Assembly (NCBI GenBank): GCA_036346225.1
Contig: JARFIW010000170.1
Coordinates: 11,842,501-11,906,500, forward strand
DNA from: Platerodrilus igneus
Lineage: Eukaryota > Arthropoda > Insecta > Coleoptera > Lycidae
Length of the DNA: 64,000 bases
Direction: 5' to 3'
The translations under genes and the position numbers were made by a program. Below the pieces are notes generated by a model. The model was not told where the DNA came from. It did not search any database and saw nothing but the letters and a program-made list of their open reading frames with translations. Shown piece by piece: positions 33,041 through 43,702 of the stretch (positions are counted from its first letter, which is position 1; each line of letters starts with the position of its first letter).

Positions 33041-34280
33041 TTAATCGAGGAAAAAAACTAATATAAACATGTCAATAACTATTCTGCACGATTGTGTATG
33101 CGCAGTTTTAACGTTTGCTACGCGAACTATTTTATCAGATCCAGTGTATAAAGAGTTCACTCTACCTAAATGACATGATAAAGGAGGAATGTTATCCTCT
33201 TTTATTAAAACCAAAGTTCCAATTTTAATTTCACATGGAGTGGATAACCACTGTGTTTTCTGCTGCAACGTATTTAAATAATCTGTACGCCAATGATACT
33301 AAAAGGATTGTTATAGCCTGTGTACTAGTTGCCAACGATCCAACATTGACAATTTCAAGTCCATGACGCATGGATCAGGAATGACTGACACAGGCTCCAA
33401 ACCAAGACAATGGCCAGGAGTCAAATAAGAAAAATCATCTGGATTATTAGTTATAGGGCACAAAGGTCTCGAATTGAGAATTGCCTCAATTTGTACCAAT
33501 ACGGTATTCAGTTCCTCGTAAGAAAGAATTTGATCACCAATAGCCTCTTTCAGATGCACTTTAACTGATTTTATGCCTGCCTCCCACAAACCTCCGAAAC
33601 GAGGTGAAGCAGGGTGATTGAAAACAAATTCAATTCCTTCAGAGACTGCTGATACTTCCATAAGTTTTGCCAATTCTGCCAAAGCACCAGTAAAATTAAT
33701 ACCACAGTCGCTGTATAACTTGATGCATTTTCCATGATGAGCAATAAATCTGTGCAAGGCACCAATAAATGCATCTTTTGAAAGATTTGATACCAATTCC
33801 AAATGAATTGCTTTTGTGCGGAAACACACAAACAAGCATGTATATATGCCTTTAAAGACCTTTAACTACACACTCGATTCATTGTGATGGAAAGGGGGTC
33901 ACCAAAATTCATACCCGTATGAAGGAAGGGTTTCCTAGGAGTTACCCTAACTGAATGCAAGTCACCCATGGGAGGACAATAAGCCATAGGATTAACTCGA
34001 AAATAGCGTTTGCAGCTTTGTAGATATTTCCCTTTTTGCACTTAAAATCCAAAAATTTTGTATTGCCAAAAATTGTGTGGTCTTTAAACCAGGATGTAAA
34101 TGTGTCTGATGACGGTCCAATATAACCAATTCTGTTAGGTGATGAGAATGAGGTAATAATAAAGGAAATTGTTCATTAAATGACAATTCTGAATTGCGTA
34201 ACCTACTGTCCACGCTGAGCATACCACGACTATACACAAACGGGCTTAACGAACGAAGCTGTTTAAGAATATACTCACGG
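33041..34280 (-). pseudogene. BEL/Pao copy 3 fragment: integrase and DUF5641-like tail
   Basis: Minus-strand pieces at 33992-34237 (RNSELSFNEQFPLLLPHSH and the zinc-binding region start), 33311-33835 (KAIHLELVSNLSKDAF, LYSDCGINFTGA, PRFGGLWEAGIKSVK) and 33041-33268 (LVLIKEDNIPPL, LGRVNSLYTG). The KQLRSLSPF segment can be followed to 34276, where the gypsy element begins. There are several frameshifts and no LTR was recognised at the left end. What follows beyond the gypsy at 43703 does not clearly continue it. Confidence 0.8.
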
Positions 34281-34998
34281 TGTTACGTGCAAATCGAATT
34301 TGCACTTTAACATTTTAGGTTAGGTTTAGTTTTCTTGATGTACGGAAGTTTCCCGCCATATTTTCAAATATGCAAGACGCGGGAACATTTTTAAATAGAC
34401 TGGGCGGGGCTTCCGGTACGTCACAATAGTGAGTTGCGCAAGTGTTTTTATCCCCATAGGGGTAAGGCAATAGTAAAAAAGAGTGGGGTCGTGTTTCCGT
34501 GACGCGCGGGAATCAGGGCTGTTCTCTTTCTACCTTCAAGTGAAACAGTCGTGCCGGGTGTCGTGTGTTATCTTATTATGTAGTTTTCCTTATCTTGATT
34601 GTCTTGTTTTGTCGTTCCTTAATTAACCTATTCCTGTCGTTCCACTGCATATAGGAAACGGAGATGACCCTGGAGCAGCCATGACCCCGAGATGAATTGG
34701 ATGTCCAGCTCTACCAGCAGCAGCGGTGCCGAGGCTACCGTAGCGTGATTTCCTGCCGGTTACCGGATCCTTCACGTGAGTAGACTCTCTAATTTTTATT
34801 GTTTTAATTTTATGTAACCTCTCCTAATTATGGCGCAATATAAATTATCGGTGACGTCATGGTGTATCTTATGAACTTTGGTAATTGTATTACCGGCTTT
34901 TAAGAGCCACCTATCGCCATTTCAATGCACCACCATCTAAGTGTAACATTTGGTAACTGCTGTACCGACCAGATAAAACATTCGAATCGAGTGTAACA
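34281..34998 (+). repeat. Gypsy 5' LTR
   Basis: 718 bp, TGTTACGTGC...GTGTAACA. A perfect inverted repeat GTGCAAAT-CGA-ATTTGCAC lies near the start (34286-34304). It is identical to the 3' LTR except for a few single-base changes and indels, several of them in homopolymers (for example CCC/CC near 34350 and an A run near 34475). Confidence 0.95.
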
Positions 34999-35000
34999 GA

Positions 35001-35019
35001 TGGCGCCCAACGTGGGGCT
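35001..35019 (+). promoter_or_regulatory. Gypsy primer-binding site, tRNA-Lys
   Basis: TGGCGCCCAACGTGGGGCT, two bases after the LTR, complements the 3' end of insect tRNA-Lys(CTT) (…CCCACGTTGGGCG plus CCA) over about 19 bases. The tRNA sequence is from general knowledge. It is the minus-strand primer for reverse transcription. Confidence 0.85.
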
Positions 35020-35702
35020 ATGAACTTTAGGGGTTTCTTCTTTGTTTTTAGGTTATGTTAATTTCAATTATAAGCATGCAATGTTTTAACAGATGTTATT
35101 TAAACAGCTTTATCACTTAAGGAAACATACTTTTATTCATGTAAGTATTACAAATAAGTATTTACCTGACCTTATGTCTTTAAATATAGTTATTACAAGA
35201 TTATCTATCATAAATATAACTTTGGTTGCTTTCTTAACTTTACAAGACAGGTTTTTTTGAAACTTTTATGTTACTTTCTAAAAAACTGCACTATGGTTTA
35301 TACCTTTACATGAAAATTTTGTGTTTAAAAAACACTGGGTGAAATAAATTGCTATTATACCTTCTTTAAGAAGTGTTTGACTATACGTTGTTGCCTTATA
35401 GGTTAAATAACATATCCTCTGCGTCCATTTTCCATTTTGGAAGGCCTCTCTGTCATTATCTATAAAATATGTATTTAACTGAACATTGATTTCGTTTCCA
35501 TATACCTTAAATGTGTTTCTTTGGTGTTTTCATGGATTAAAGCTTTAACAGGCATATTATTTTTTATCGGTGACGTTTCTAAACAAGGTTCCTCTTCTAA
35601 ATACCGTATCGGATTAATTTAAAGTACCTGCAACGTTTTTATCATTTGATCTGCGTCAAAATCGCATATTTTTTATATCGTGTCTTGAATATTGTATCCA
35701 CA
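35020..35702 (+). other. Gypsy leader region
   Basis: T-rich noncoding stretch between primer site and gag. No insulator-like repeat array is seen here; the tandem array in this family is at the 3' end instead. Confidence 0.5.
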
Positions 35703-36715
35703 ATGAACGTATCACATTTAAAATCCTCGAATTAATCTACGAGCTGGAGTGTAGGAGTATCATAGCAGCGAGCAATCAGAATGATAGGCGATCTCAACTT
35801 AGGGCTGTTTTGGCACAGGAAACCAAAGGCACTGCTATCTTAAAGAACCCTGTTGGCGACTGGCCCTTAACGTATCAGAAATTAAATTATCTTTAGATGA
35901 CATATCGAATATAATACATAAAACAGATCCTAGTGCCACTAATATCGAATTAGGGAGATTGACTTCAAGAATAACCCACGTCAAACAGCGTGTGGAATCA
36001 TTATCTTTATATAACGATGACCAAGCGACTCAAGCTAAACAAGGTTTGTTGTCCGAGGTGTTATTGCTTGAAGGAATTCTTTTAGAAAGACTTAATCCTA
36101 ATGCAGACGTAAATATATCGTTACCTTTTTCAAATCTTGTGCTTGCCGAACCTAAACCATTAGGAAAATCTATACCTGTATACAAATGGGGTCTCACCTT
36201 CGAAGGGTTTGATTCGCAGGTCTCTTTATCATCCTTTCTTGACCGGATTAATGATTTTAAAATTTCTCGTGGGTGTACCGACCAGGACCTATTTATCTCA
36301 GCTGGTGATTTGTTCGCAGGCTCAGCGTTAATATGGTACAGAAACATACGACACCAAATTTCTACCTGGAATGAGTTAGTTGCCTGTTTAAAACGAGACT
36401 TCCTATCTTATGGCTACATTAACGACCTTTGGAACGAAATTGTAACCGAACTCAAGGTCCCGACGAAAATGTTGTTTCTTTTATTACCTCATTAGAAGCT
36501 TTATATAGCAGACTTGACAAAAAACCTTCCGAATCCGAAATTATCGATCAATTACTTAGAAATTTAAACCCCTATTTCTCAGAACGTTTGGCATTACAGC
36601 CCATATCTTCGCTAGCTCACTTTAAAGACCTATGTCGTTCTCTTCAAGAAGTGAGGTCAAGAATTAACAAGTATCGACCACCACCGAGAAATTATCTGGT
36701 CTTCTAGAACCTGAT
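35703..36715 (+). pseudogene. Gypsy gag (capsid) region
   Basis: The first ATG (35703) is followed by a one-base slip after about ten codons; the homology then reads through ASNQNDRRSQLRAVLAQETK and on to about 36495 in the second frame. The capsid core reads IPVYKWGLTFEGF, SLSSFLDRINDF, DLFAGSALIWYRNIR. Another slip near 36450 leads into SFITSLEALYSRLDKKPSE and LLRNLNPYF (36429-36707). The gag relic at 5590-6570 has the same domain. Gag forms the particle that packages element RNA. Confidence 0.8.
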
Positions 36716-36785
36716 TTAGCTTGCCAAGTCCGACCTTCCCGTAAACTATCTACCCTTAACGTTCCTCCTACCGTAACTAATAACG

Positions 36786-36930
36786 CACTTACCTGTTGGA
36801 ACTGCAAGCGAAGTGGACATAGCTATACTGTCTCAACAAACCCTAGAAATATTTTTTGTTATGGTTGTGGTCGCTCAAATATTTACAAATCTAACTGCAC
36901 CAACTGTAATCCTAACGTATCGGGAAACTC
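36786..36930 (+). pseudogene. Gypsy gag zinc knuckles
   Basis: CWNCKRSGHSYTVS is a C-x2-C-x4-H knuckle whose last cysteine is replaced by serine. It is followed by CYGCGRSNIYKSNCTNC. The relic at 5.8-6.4 kb keeps the full knuckle (CFNCKKPGHVSARC), so the loss is specific to this copy. Confidence 0.75.
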
Positions 36931-37214
36931 CCGTCGAGATATTTCAAATCGGGGTGTGAATATCTCGAGAAACCAAAATCGCCCTCAACACCAATCATCC
37001 AACGGACACAGACGCCAATAAATTTAAATTATAAAACCACTTCTAACGTTGTACCGTCATTAAATTTATCTAATAATAATTCCGCTACTATTAATGTACA
37101 AAATACCTTACCTTCATTAGAGGAACTATGCTATACTACTCCAGCCGAGTGGTCTAAGTGGTTACAAACCGTCAATTCCTTTTATCATAAAAAGACTGCT
37201 ACCGTTTCACAACT

Positions 37215-37540
37215 TGTTAAAAAACCCTTCGATAACCGTCCACACTTATCTATCTCAATAGGTTCCTTAAATGTAATTGCTTTACTGGATACAGGTTCTT
37301 CATGTTCTCTTATAAATAACGAAGGTTTACATCAATTATCTCAACAAAATATCAAAATTCAAATTATTCCCGAAAAAACTTCCATAAATTTAGCTGACGA
37401 TAATCAAATACATGTAACTGGTTCCCTTAAGTTAAAAATTCGAGTAGAATCTCTTGAACGTGACGTTTTATTTTTGATTGTCCCTGCATTAGCGTATCCT
37501 TTTCTACTAGGTGTTGATTTCTGTAAACTTTTTAATCTGT
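37215..37540 (+). pseudogene. Gypsy aspartic protease
   Basis: Frame with ISIGSLNVIALLDTGSSCSL, giving the LDTGSS catalytic motif at about 37287, a flap-like region and PFLLGVDF (the ILG-like motif) at about 37500. It is a retropepsin that processes gag-pol. The frame is open here and joins the reverse transcriptase frame. Confidence 0.8.
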
Positions 37541-37659
37541 CACTTTACTTTCAGGATTTTTCATGGCAAACCTCCATTAAAACGAACTCCTGTGCATCTA
37601 CAGGAATATCTAACAAAATCTCTCTTACTGACTTCCAAAATGTAACTCTTAACGCTACA

Positions 37660-38590
37660 ATCAACAAATTTCGCAAACTTAATACCTCTGAACTTGGTTG
37701 TGTTACAACGGCAACACACGTTATCTCCACAGGTGATGCCCTTCCCTTTAAGCAACGTCAATATCCCTTATCGCCTGCCTTACAAAAGCATTTACATGCT
37801 GAAATAGACAAAATGTTAGTATCTGGTGTTATCTCTCCCTCAAATTCACCATGGACCTCTCCCGTATTACTAGTTCGGAAAAAGAATGATGAATGGCGTG
37901 TCTGTTTTGATGGCAGAAAGTTGAACTCTGTGACTGTTCCAGACGCTTACCCTCTACCCAGAACTAACTCAATTTTAAGCAGGCTTCGTAACGCTAAATT
38001 TATCTCATCTATCGACCTAAGACAAGCTTTTTATCAGATACCTCTTGACTTATCTTCTCGTCAAAAACTGCTTTTTGTGTCCCAGGCCGAGGTCTTTTCG
38101 AATACAATTTTTTGCCATTTGGTCTCTGTAACGCTCCACAAACTTTACAACGTACTATGGATCAAACGTTAGGTCCTATCTTACATCAAGAACGTGCCTT
38201 TGTATTTTTAGATGATATCTTAGTTATCTCAAGTTCTTTCGATGAACATATCGCCACATTAGATGAAGTTGCTGAACGTTTAAGCGCAGCAGGCTTTAAG
38301 ATAAACTGGGAAAAGTCTCAATTTTGTCGTTCATCCCTCACATTTCTCGGTTTTATTATCGATGGGACAGGCTTACGAGCAGATCCTGCTAAAGTTGATG
38401 CCATTACTAAATTTAAAACACCTAAAACTGTTACCGAAATCAAACGTTTAATAGGAATGATTAGCTATTATCGCATTTTTCTACCTAACCTTTCAACTAT
38501 ATCTGCACCCATTACCGCTTTAATAAAAATAAAAGAAATCCCAAACTATCGAGTGGAATTTAGAATCCCAACAGGCTTTCGAACAAATTA
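37660..38590 (+). pseudogene. Gypsy reverse transcriptase
   Basis: Motifs in order: PFKQRQYPLSP, VISPSNSPWTSPVLLVRKK, WRVCFDGRKLN, FISSIDLRQAFYQIPL (first Asp), then a one-base frame slip at about 38100, MPFGLCNAPQTLQRTMD, FVFLDDILV (the YXDD site as FLDD), LTFLGFIID and the thumb region IKRLIGMISYYR. Length and order fit a full Ty3/gypsy polymerase. Apart from the slip and another near 38550 the catalytic residues are complete. Confidence 0.9.
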
Positions 38591-39030
38591 AAACATTAAT
38601 CACTTCAGCACCTATCTTAATTTCTCCAAATTTCGATGACAAGTTTTATATACAAACCGATGCCTCACTTACTGGGTTAGGTGCAATGTTGTTCCAGGTA
38701 AACAATGGTTTAGAACATCCAGTCGCTTATGCGAGCCGTGCCTTAACTTCTGCCGAACAAAAATACTCTGCTACTGAACGAGAACTATTGGGTGTTATCT
38801 TTGGCATCGAGAAGTTTAGAGGATATGTCGAAGGTACACACTTTACCGTAATCACTGATTGTGCAGCTCTCACTTGGCTTAATAACTTGAAACAACCCGC
38901 AGGTCGTTTGGCAAGATGGAACTTGCGTATATCTCAATTTACTTTTCGACGTTAGGCATAGGCCTGGCAAATTAAATATCGTACCCGATGCCTTATCTCG
39001 AGATGTTTTTTCTCTTAACCTTCCAAATTT
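38591..39030 (+). pseudogene. Gypsy RNase H
   Basis: YIQTDASLTGLGAML with the first Asp, YSATERELLGVIFGIEKFR with Glu, and FTVITDCAALTWL with Asp. A frame slip follows at about 38945, then the conserved RHRPGK...VPDALSR end in another frame at about 38955-39000. It removes RNA after first-strand synthesis. Confidence 0.85.
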
Positions 39031-39039
39031 AATTCTGGA

Positions 39040-40245
39040 TACCTGGTACCTCAATATGATTAGAAAAGTTTCCGATACCCCCGACAAATTTCCTACCTTT
39101 CGTGTAACTAATAATAGACTGTATAAATTTGTATCCTCGTCCCCACATAAAATATCGAATATACTTGAATGGAAACTCGTTGTGCCCACTGCAAACCGCA
39201 GTGAGGTGCTCAAATTATGTCACGACGATCCCTTAGCTGCACACCTTGGTGTTACAAAACTCTCGCGAAAATATCTGAATTGTATTACTGGCCCACACTT
39301 AAGCAATCTGTTTGTCGTTACATTAAAAGCTGTAAAATTTGTGGCTCTCATAAGAGTTCACAAGACGCTCACCCTGGTTTAATGGGTAACTTTAAGCGTG
39401 TATCTTATCCCTTTCAATTAATATCGCTTGACTTATTAGGACCTCTCCCTCGATCGAAAAGAGGCAATCAATATCTTTTAGTCGTTACCGATTGGTTTTC
39501 TAAATTTGTTATGGTACAACCCTTACGTAAAGCTACATCCGCTGCAATAATTAAATTTCTAGAACAGAATGTCTTTTTATCTTTGGTGTCCCCAGATTAT
39601 TCTTTGTGACAATGGTGCACAATTTATCTCTAAAGATTTTCAGAATTTCGTTAAAAGTTACAAAGTACAAAAATTTGGTTTAACGCAAAATATCACCCCA
39701 AGTAAACCCTACCGAAAGGGTAAATCGAGTTTTAATTACCGCTATCTCTTCTTATATTAATTCAGACCATACTACATGGGATGAACATATCTTTGAAATT
39801 GCTCAAGCTTTGCGTACATCTAAACACGAAGCAACCCAATTCACTCCGTCTTTTCTTGTTTTTGGAAGATATACCCCAATCGATGGGAGTTACTATGGTT
39901 TAGTGCCTGACGATACTAACGTAATTGAATTTGACGATAAAATGCGTTGGGACAAGGACCAACAGTCACTACCTTCTATCTTTAACGACGTTAGAAAAAT
40001 TTGTTAAAAGCTTACGAAAAGAGCAAGGACCATTATAACTTGCGTAAACGAAATATTTCCTTTGCCTTGGGCGAACAAGTTTGGAAAAAGAACTATGTCT
40101 TATCGGATGCATCTAAGAAATTTTCTTGAAATTAGCCCCTAAATTCATTCTTTGTAAAGTCACACGTGTTATTAGTCCCTTATCTACGAACTTCAGGATA
40201 CTGAAGGAAAACGCCAAGGCAGGTGGCATATTAAAGACCTTAAGC
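39040..40245 (+). pseudogene. Gypsy integrase
   Basis: Zinc-binding region: LAAHLGVTKL (in one frame), then CRYIKSCKICGSHK after a slip near 39260. Catalytic core: LISLDLLGPLP with the first Asp (about 39425), LCDNGAQF with the second (about 39605, after another slip), and a Glu-containing NP..ERVNR reading at about 39705 after a third. Then TSKHEATQFTPSFLVFGRY and, near 40130, the SH3-like C-terminal KLAPKFI...VTRVISPL. At least four frame changes, so no working enzyme can be translated as written. Confidence 0.85.
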
Positions 40246-41929
40246 CATTCTCTGCTGACCCAAATGCTAATTAAGTTTTTCATGTCCCATTCTCCTCACG
40301 ATTTACCTAATATTTTTTGTTCTCACCATCAATTAGTATCTTTAATTACTTATTCCTTCTCTCATATAGTATATAATTTCTTACACGTTTAACTTTACTT
40401 ACCTTAATTTAGCTATCTTTTTCTTTTCGTTGACTTTCCTTCACCATACCGTTAGATATATATCGCTTCATCCTCTACACCCCCCCAATATAACTCTGTC
40501 GTTTCATTTAACCCTTGAAATTTTCCTACTACATATTGTTCGGTCTTTAGTATTTCTCTTATATGGTTTAATTGTATGGTAATTGTCGTAACTTTGGTTG
40601 AAATAACCCATTGAATTTTTATGATTGGTTTTAGCTGATGTTGAGTGAATGCTTTCTTCTTTGGGCTCACATAGTGTTCGCGACCTATGCCATTGAAAGA
40701 AATAGTTCATATTCGCAGTTGCAAAAATTAGGATTATCTATTCCATGTGTTTTCTTCTGAATTATTGCAGTCGCCCACATTATACTACATCATTATTCCT
40801 TCTTTTCTACTAAATCTACATAACTTATAAACATTTTTTTCATTGTTTTTTATTGAACTTTGTGGTGAGGTGCTATTGCTTCTTATTGTTATCTTATTAA
40901 ATTCTCGGTTGTTTTAGCATATGGGGACAGTGTATCTGTATTTAACTGCTTATAATTGGGCATTTGTGTGTGTTTAGGGTGCTACCGTTTTGAAAAACTA
41001 CCTTAAAACAGTTTGTTTTTGTGTGTTTGTATCTGTGAAGATACTTTTAAGTTGTCGTGTCTATCTTTGTCTGATTTTCTTATCGTAGTCGAAGCACTCG
41101 TTAGGAAAATGATCGTACTAGTTCTCTTAGGAGTCTAGTGAATTTTAAAATGTGTATATCTTATCTTGTCGGATTAATATCGCAGGTGGTCCTTCAGACT
41201 GCGCTGTGTTTTATAGGGACAATTCTCTGCCTTCTCTTGGACGCTTGTCCAAAAACTATACTTTTTCTTAACCCGCTATCTCCGCTATGCCTTATTCTTC
41301 TCTCGGTGGACCTGTTCTTGTCCCGAACACCCGTCTGCCACATAAGAATGATGTTCCCTCATTCCGAGCTACTGACCACACTTGTTGGTTGAGTAGCGCT
41401 TTGCTATCCACCTTTCCTCTGTCGCTTTTGCTCAATGCGAGCCCTTCCTCTACTTTCTTCTACCTAGAGGTGCCTCTTATGCACTTCAAAACCAACCTCC
41501 TTCTTTTACCGTTCCTGTTTCTCTACTACCTTTTCTTTTCTGTTAGTCACCGTGTGGTTGTGCGGGAGGTTTTCACAGACACCTGGACCATGTCTCTGCG
41601 AATCTTTCGTGGGGTCATGCGGTGCCGCTGTCAGTGCATAGGCTCTGGCAGTGAAGGTATGTATGAGTGTGTGAATGTGTGAGTGAATGAGTATATCGAA
41701 TATACCGCATGGATATCGGGTGATAGTTCACCGATATCGATCAACACTGGGTGCAGGAATGCACCCAAAGGTCTTGCCGGTCCCCGTGCTGTTCTTGCGA
41801 ACGGACCTGCTTCACAGGTTTCTCTTTTTAGAGGGCACGGGTCAATCCCATTTCAACGGCTCTACTGGAGCCACTCTTTTGTTGTTATCATTGTCTTGGG
41901 TAATAACTAGGCCAATATCTTTGTCTTCT
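40246..41929 (+). other. Gypsy 3' noncoding region, part 1 (no env seen)
   Basis: 1.7 kb after pol with only short frames (for example 41138-41392 and 41287-41682). These are hydrophobic from T-richness and lack a signal-peptide/furin-site/fusion layout, so I see no envelope gene. Near the end are adjacent hairpins at 41713-41738, 41747-41766 and around 41778-41807. Confidence 0.55.
41713..41766 (+). repeat. Two adjacent inverted repeats (hairpins)
   Basis: First: GATATCGGGTGA ... TCACCGATATC with a four-base loop. Second: TGGGTGCA-GGAA-TGCACCCA, perfect. A third, looser one (CGGTCC...GGACC) follows at 41778-41807. They lie about 130 bp before the tandem array. Seen directly; function unknown. 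Confidence 0.7.
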
Positions 41930-42325
41930 TTATTATCTTTGACAATACCTTTAGGTTTAATATCGTTATCTTATTGATTACCTTTAATAATAACCTTAGT
42001 TTATTATCGTTATCTTACCGATTACCGTTAGTAATAATTTTAGTTTAATTTATCGTTATCTTACCGACTACCGTTAGGAATGACTTCGAGTTATTTCGCG
42101 TTATCTTACCGGTTATCTTTAGTAATAACTTCTGTTTAAATTCATGTTACCTACTATCTCTTATAATCACTTTAACTTAATATCGTGTTATCTTATCGAG
42201 TATCTCAAATAATAACTAAAGCTTAATACCGTTATCTTATTCATTACCTTTGAGGATAACAACTTAAGCTTAATGTCATTATCTTATCTACTACCTTGAA
42301 CATCAATTTGAGATCTTATCTTATC
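41930..42325 (+). repeat. Degenerate ~45-bp tandem array with TTATCTTA cores (nine units)
   Basis: Nine imperfect 43-48-bp units; eight contain TTATCTTA (GATA-motif complement) and most end in a TAATAAC/GATAAC block. It aligns unit for unit with 361-700. The fifth unit in both copies lacks the core (ATGTTACCTAC), so the array was fixed before the copies separated. Confidence 0.75.
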
Positions 42326-42983
42326 TTTTTATCGTCCTAACGTGTGGTATATATGACCAGACGTGGGAATTATTTTTTCCTGAAAATTAAGTGAAAAAGC
42401 TAACCCAATTTAGAAATGTAATTTGTCAGGTTAGCATATAAGGATTTAGTAGGCGGTACTTTTGGTAAATTTGTGGATTCACAACTGTGTCATGGACAAG
42501 TTAAATGTGCATCGGAGGAAACCAAAGTACCAGAAACAAAATTTGCCAGAGTGCAAGGTGACGCACTCTCATGAACATTTTTTAAATTTGGGCACTTCTT
42601 GCCAAAAAAGAAGAATAGTTGATGCGACACTCATGTGTGTTTGCATATAAGAACTATATGTTAGCTTTAGTTAGATAAGTTTAGATAGGTTTAGATAGGT
42701 TAGGCGACTTGTCGCACCCGTGTTAGGTTAAGTAGTGTTTCATGCTCCCGACAAATTTGTGCTGTCGGTAATTAGTGTAGTCAAAGTCTATCGGGCTACC
42801 TATTCCGTTTCCTGGTACTTGAGACGTGTTATCGGTCCAAAACCAGGTGGCGCCTTATATAAACATTTTGTAGGTTTTAAGTTAGGGTTTATGTAGGGTA
42901 GTTAGGACTTACATTTTAAGCTGTTACTGTGCTAACAGACTTTTTCTTTTTTTAAGTTTTTTCTTTTGTGGCTTTGTCGCGAT
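42326..42983 (+). other. Gypsy 3' noncoding region, part 2
   Basis: Shared with 700-1351. It ends in a pyrimidine-rich stretch (CTTTTTCTTTTTTTAAG and TTTTTTCTTTTGTGG) right before the 3' LTR, where a polypurine tract would be expected. Confidence 0.6.
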
Positions 42984-43698
42984 TGTTACGTGCAAATCGA
43001 ATTTGCACTTTAACATTTTAGGTTAGGTTTAGTTTTCTTGATGTACGGAAGTTTCCGCCATATTTTCAAATATGCAAGACGCGGGAACATTTTTAAATAG
43101 ACTGGACGGGGCTTCCGCACGTCACAATAGTGAGTTGCGCAAGTGTTTTTATCCCCATAGGGGTAAGGCAATAGTAAAAAGAGTGGGGTCGTGTTTCCGT
43201 GACGCGCGGGAATCAGGGCTGTTCTCTTTCTACCTTCAAGTGAAACAGTCGTGCCGGGTGTCGTGTGTTATCTTATTATGTAGTTTTCCTTATCTTGATT
43301 GTCTTGTTTTGTCGTTCCTTAATTAACCTATTCCTGTCGTTCCACTGCATATAGGAAACGGAGATGACCCTGGAGCAGCCATGACCCCGAGATGAATTGG
43401 ATGTCCAGCTCTACCAGCAGCAGCGGTGCCGAGGCTACCGTAGCGTGATTTCCTGCCGGTTACCGGATCCTTCACGTGAGTAGACTCTCTAATTTTTATT
43501 GTTTTAATTTTATGTAACCTCTCCTAATTATGGCGCAATATAAATTATCGGTGACGTCATGGTGTATCTTATGAACTTTGGTAATTGTATTACCGGCTTT
43601 TAAGAGCCACCTATCGCCATTTCAATGCACCACCATCTAAGTGTAACATTTGGTAACTGCTGTACCGACCAGATAAAACATTCGAATCGAGTGTAACA
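42984..43698 (+). repeat. Gypsy 3' LTR
   Basis: 715 bp, partner of 34281-34998, followed directly by the duplicated ACGG. Confidence 0.95.
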
Positions 43699-43702
43699 AC
43701 GG

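Larger units (their letters stand above)
34281..43698 (+). mobile_element. Complete Ty3/gypsy LTR retrotransposon with TSD
   Basis: 9.4-kb element bounded by LTRs 34281-34998 and 42984-43698 and a perfect 4-bp duplication ACGG (34277-34280 and 43699-43702), the usual size for Ty3/gypsy. Order: LTR, tRNA-Lys primer site, gag with zinc knuckles, protease, reverse transcriptase, RNase H, integrase, then 2.7 kb of noncoding DNA with hairpins and a tandem array, LTR. There is no envelope-like frame. The LTRs differ by only about five small changes, indicating a recent insertion, yet gag-pol has at least eight frame changes. It is inserted in or at the edge of BEL/Pao copy 3. Confidence 0.95.

Noticed and set aside
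40900..41682. Hydrophobic plus-strand frames as a gypsy envelope gene
   Set aside because: Frames are short, overlap each other, come from T-rich DNA and lack a signal peptide, cleavage site or transmembrane anchor layout.
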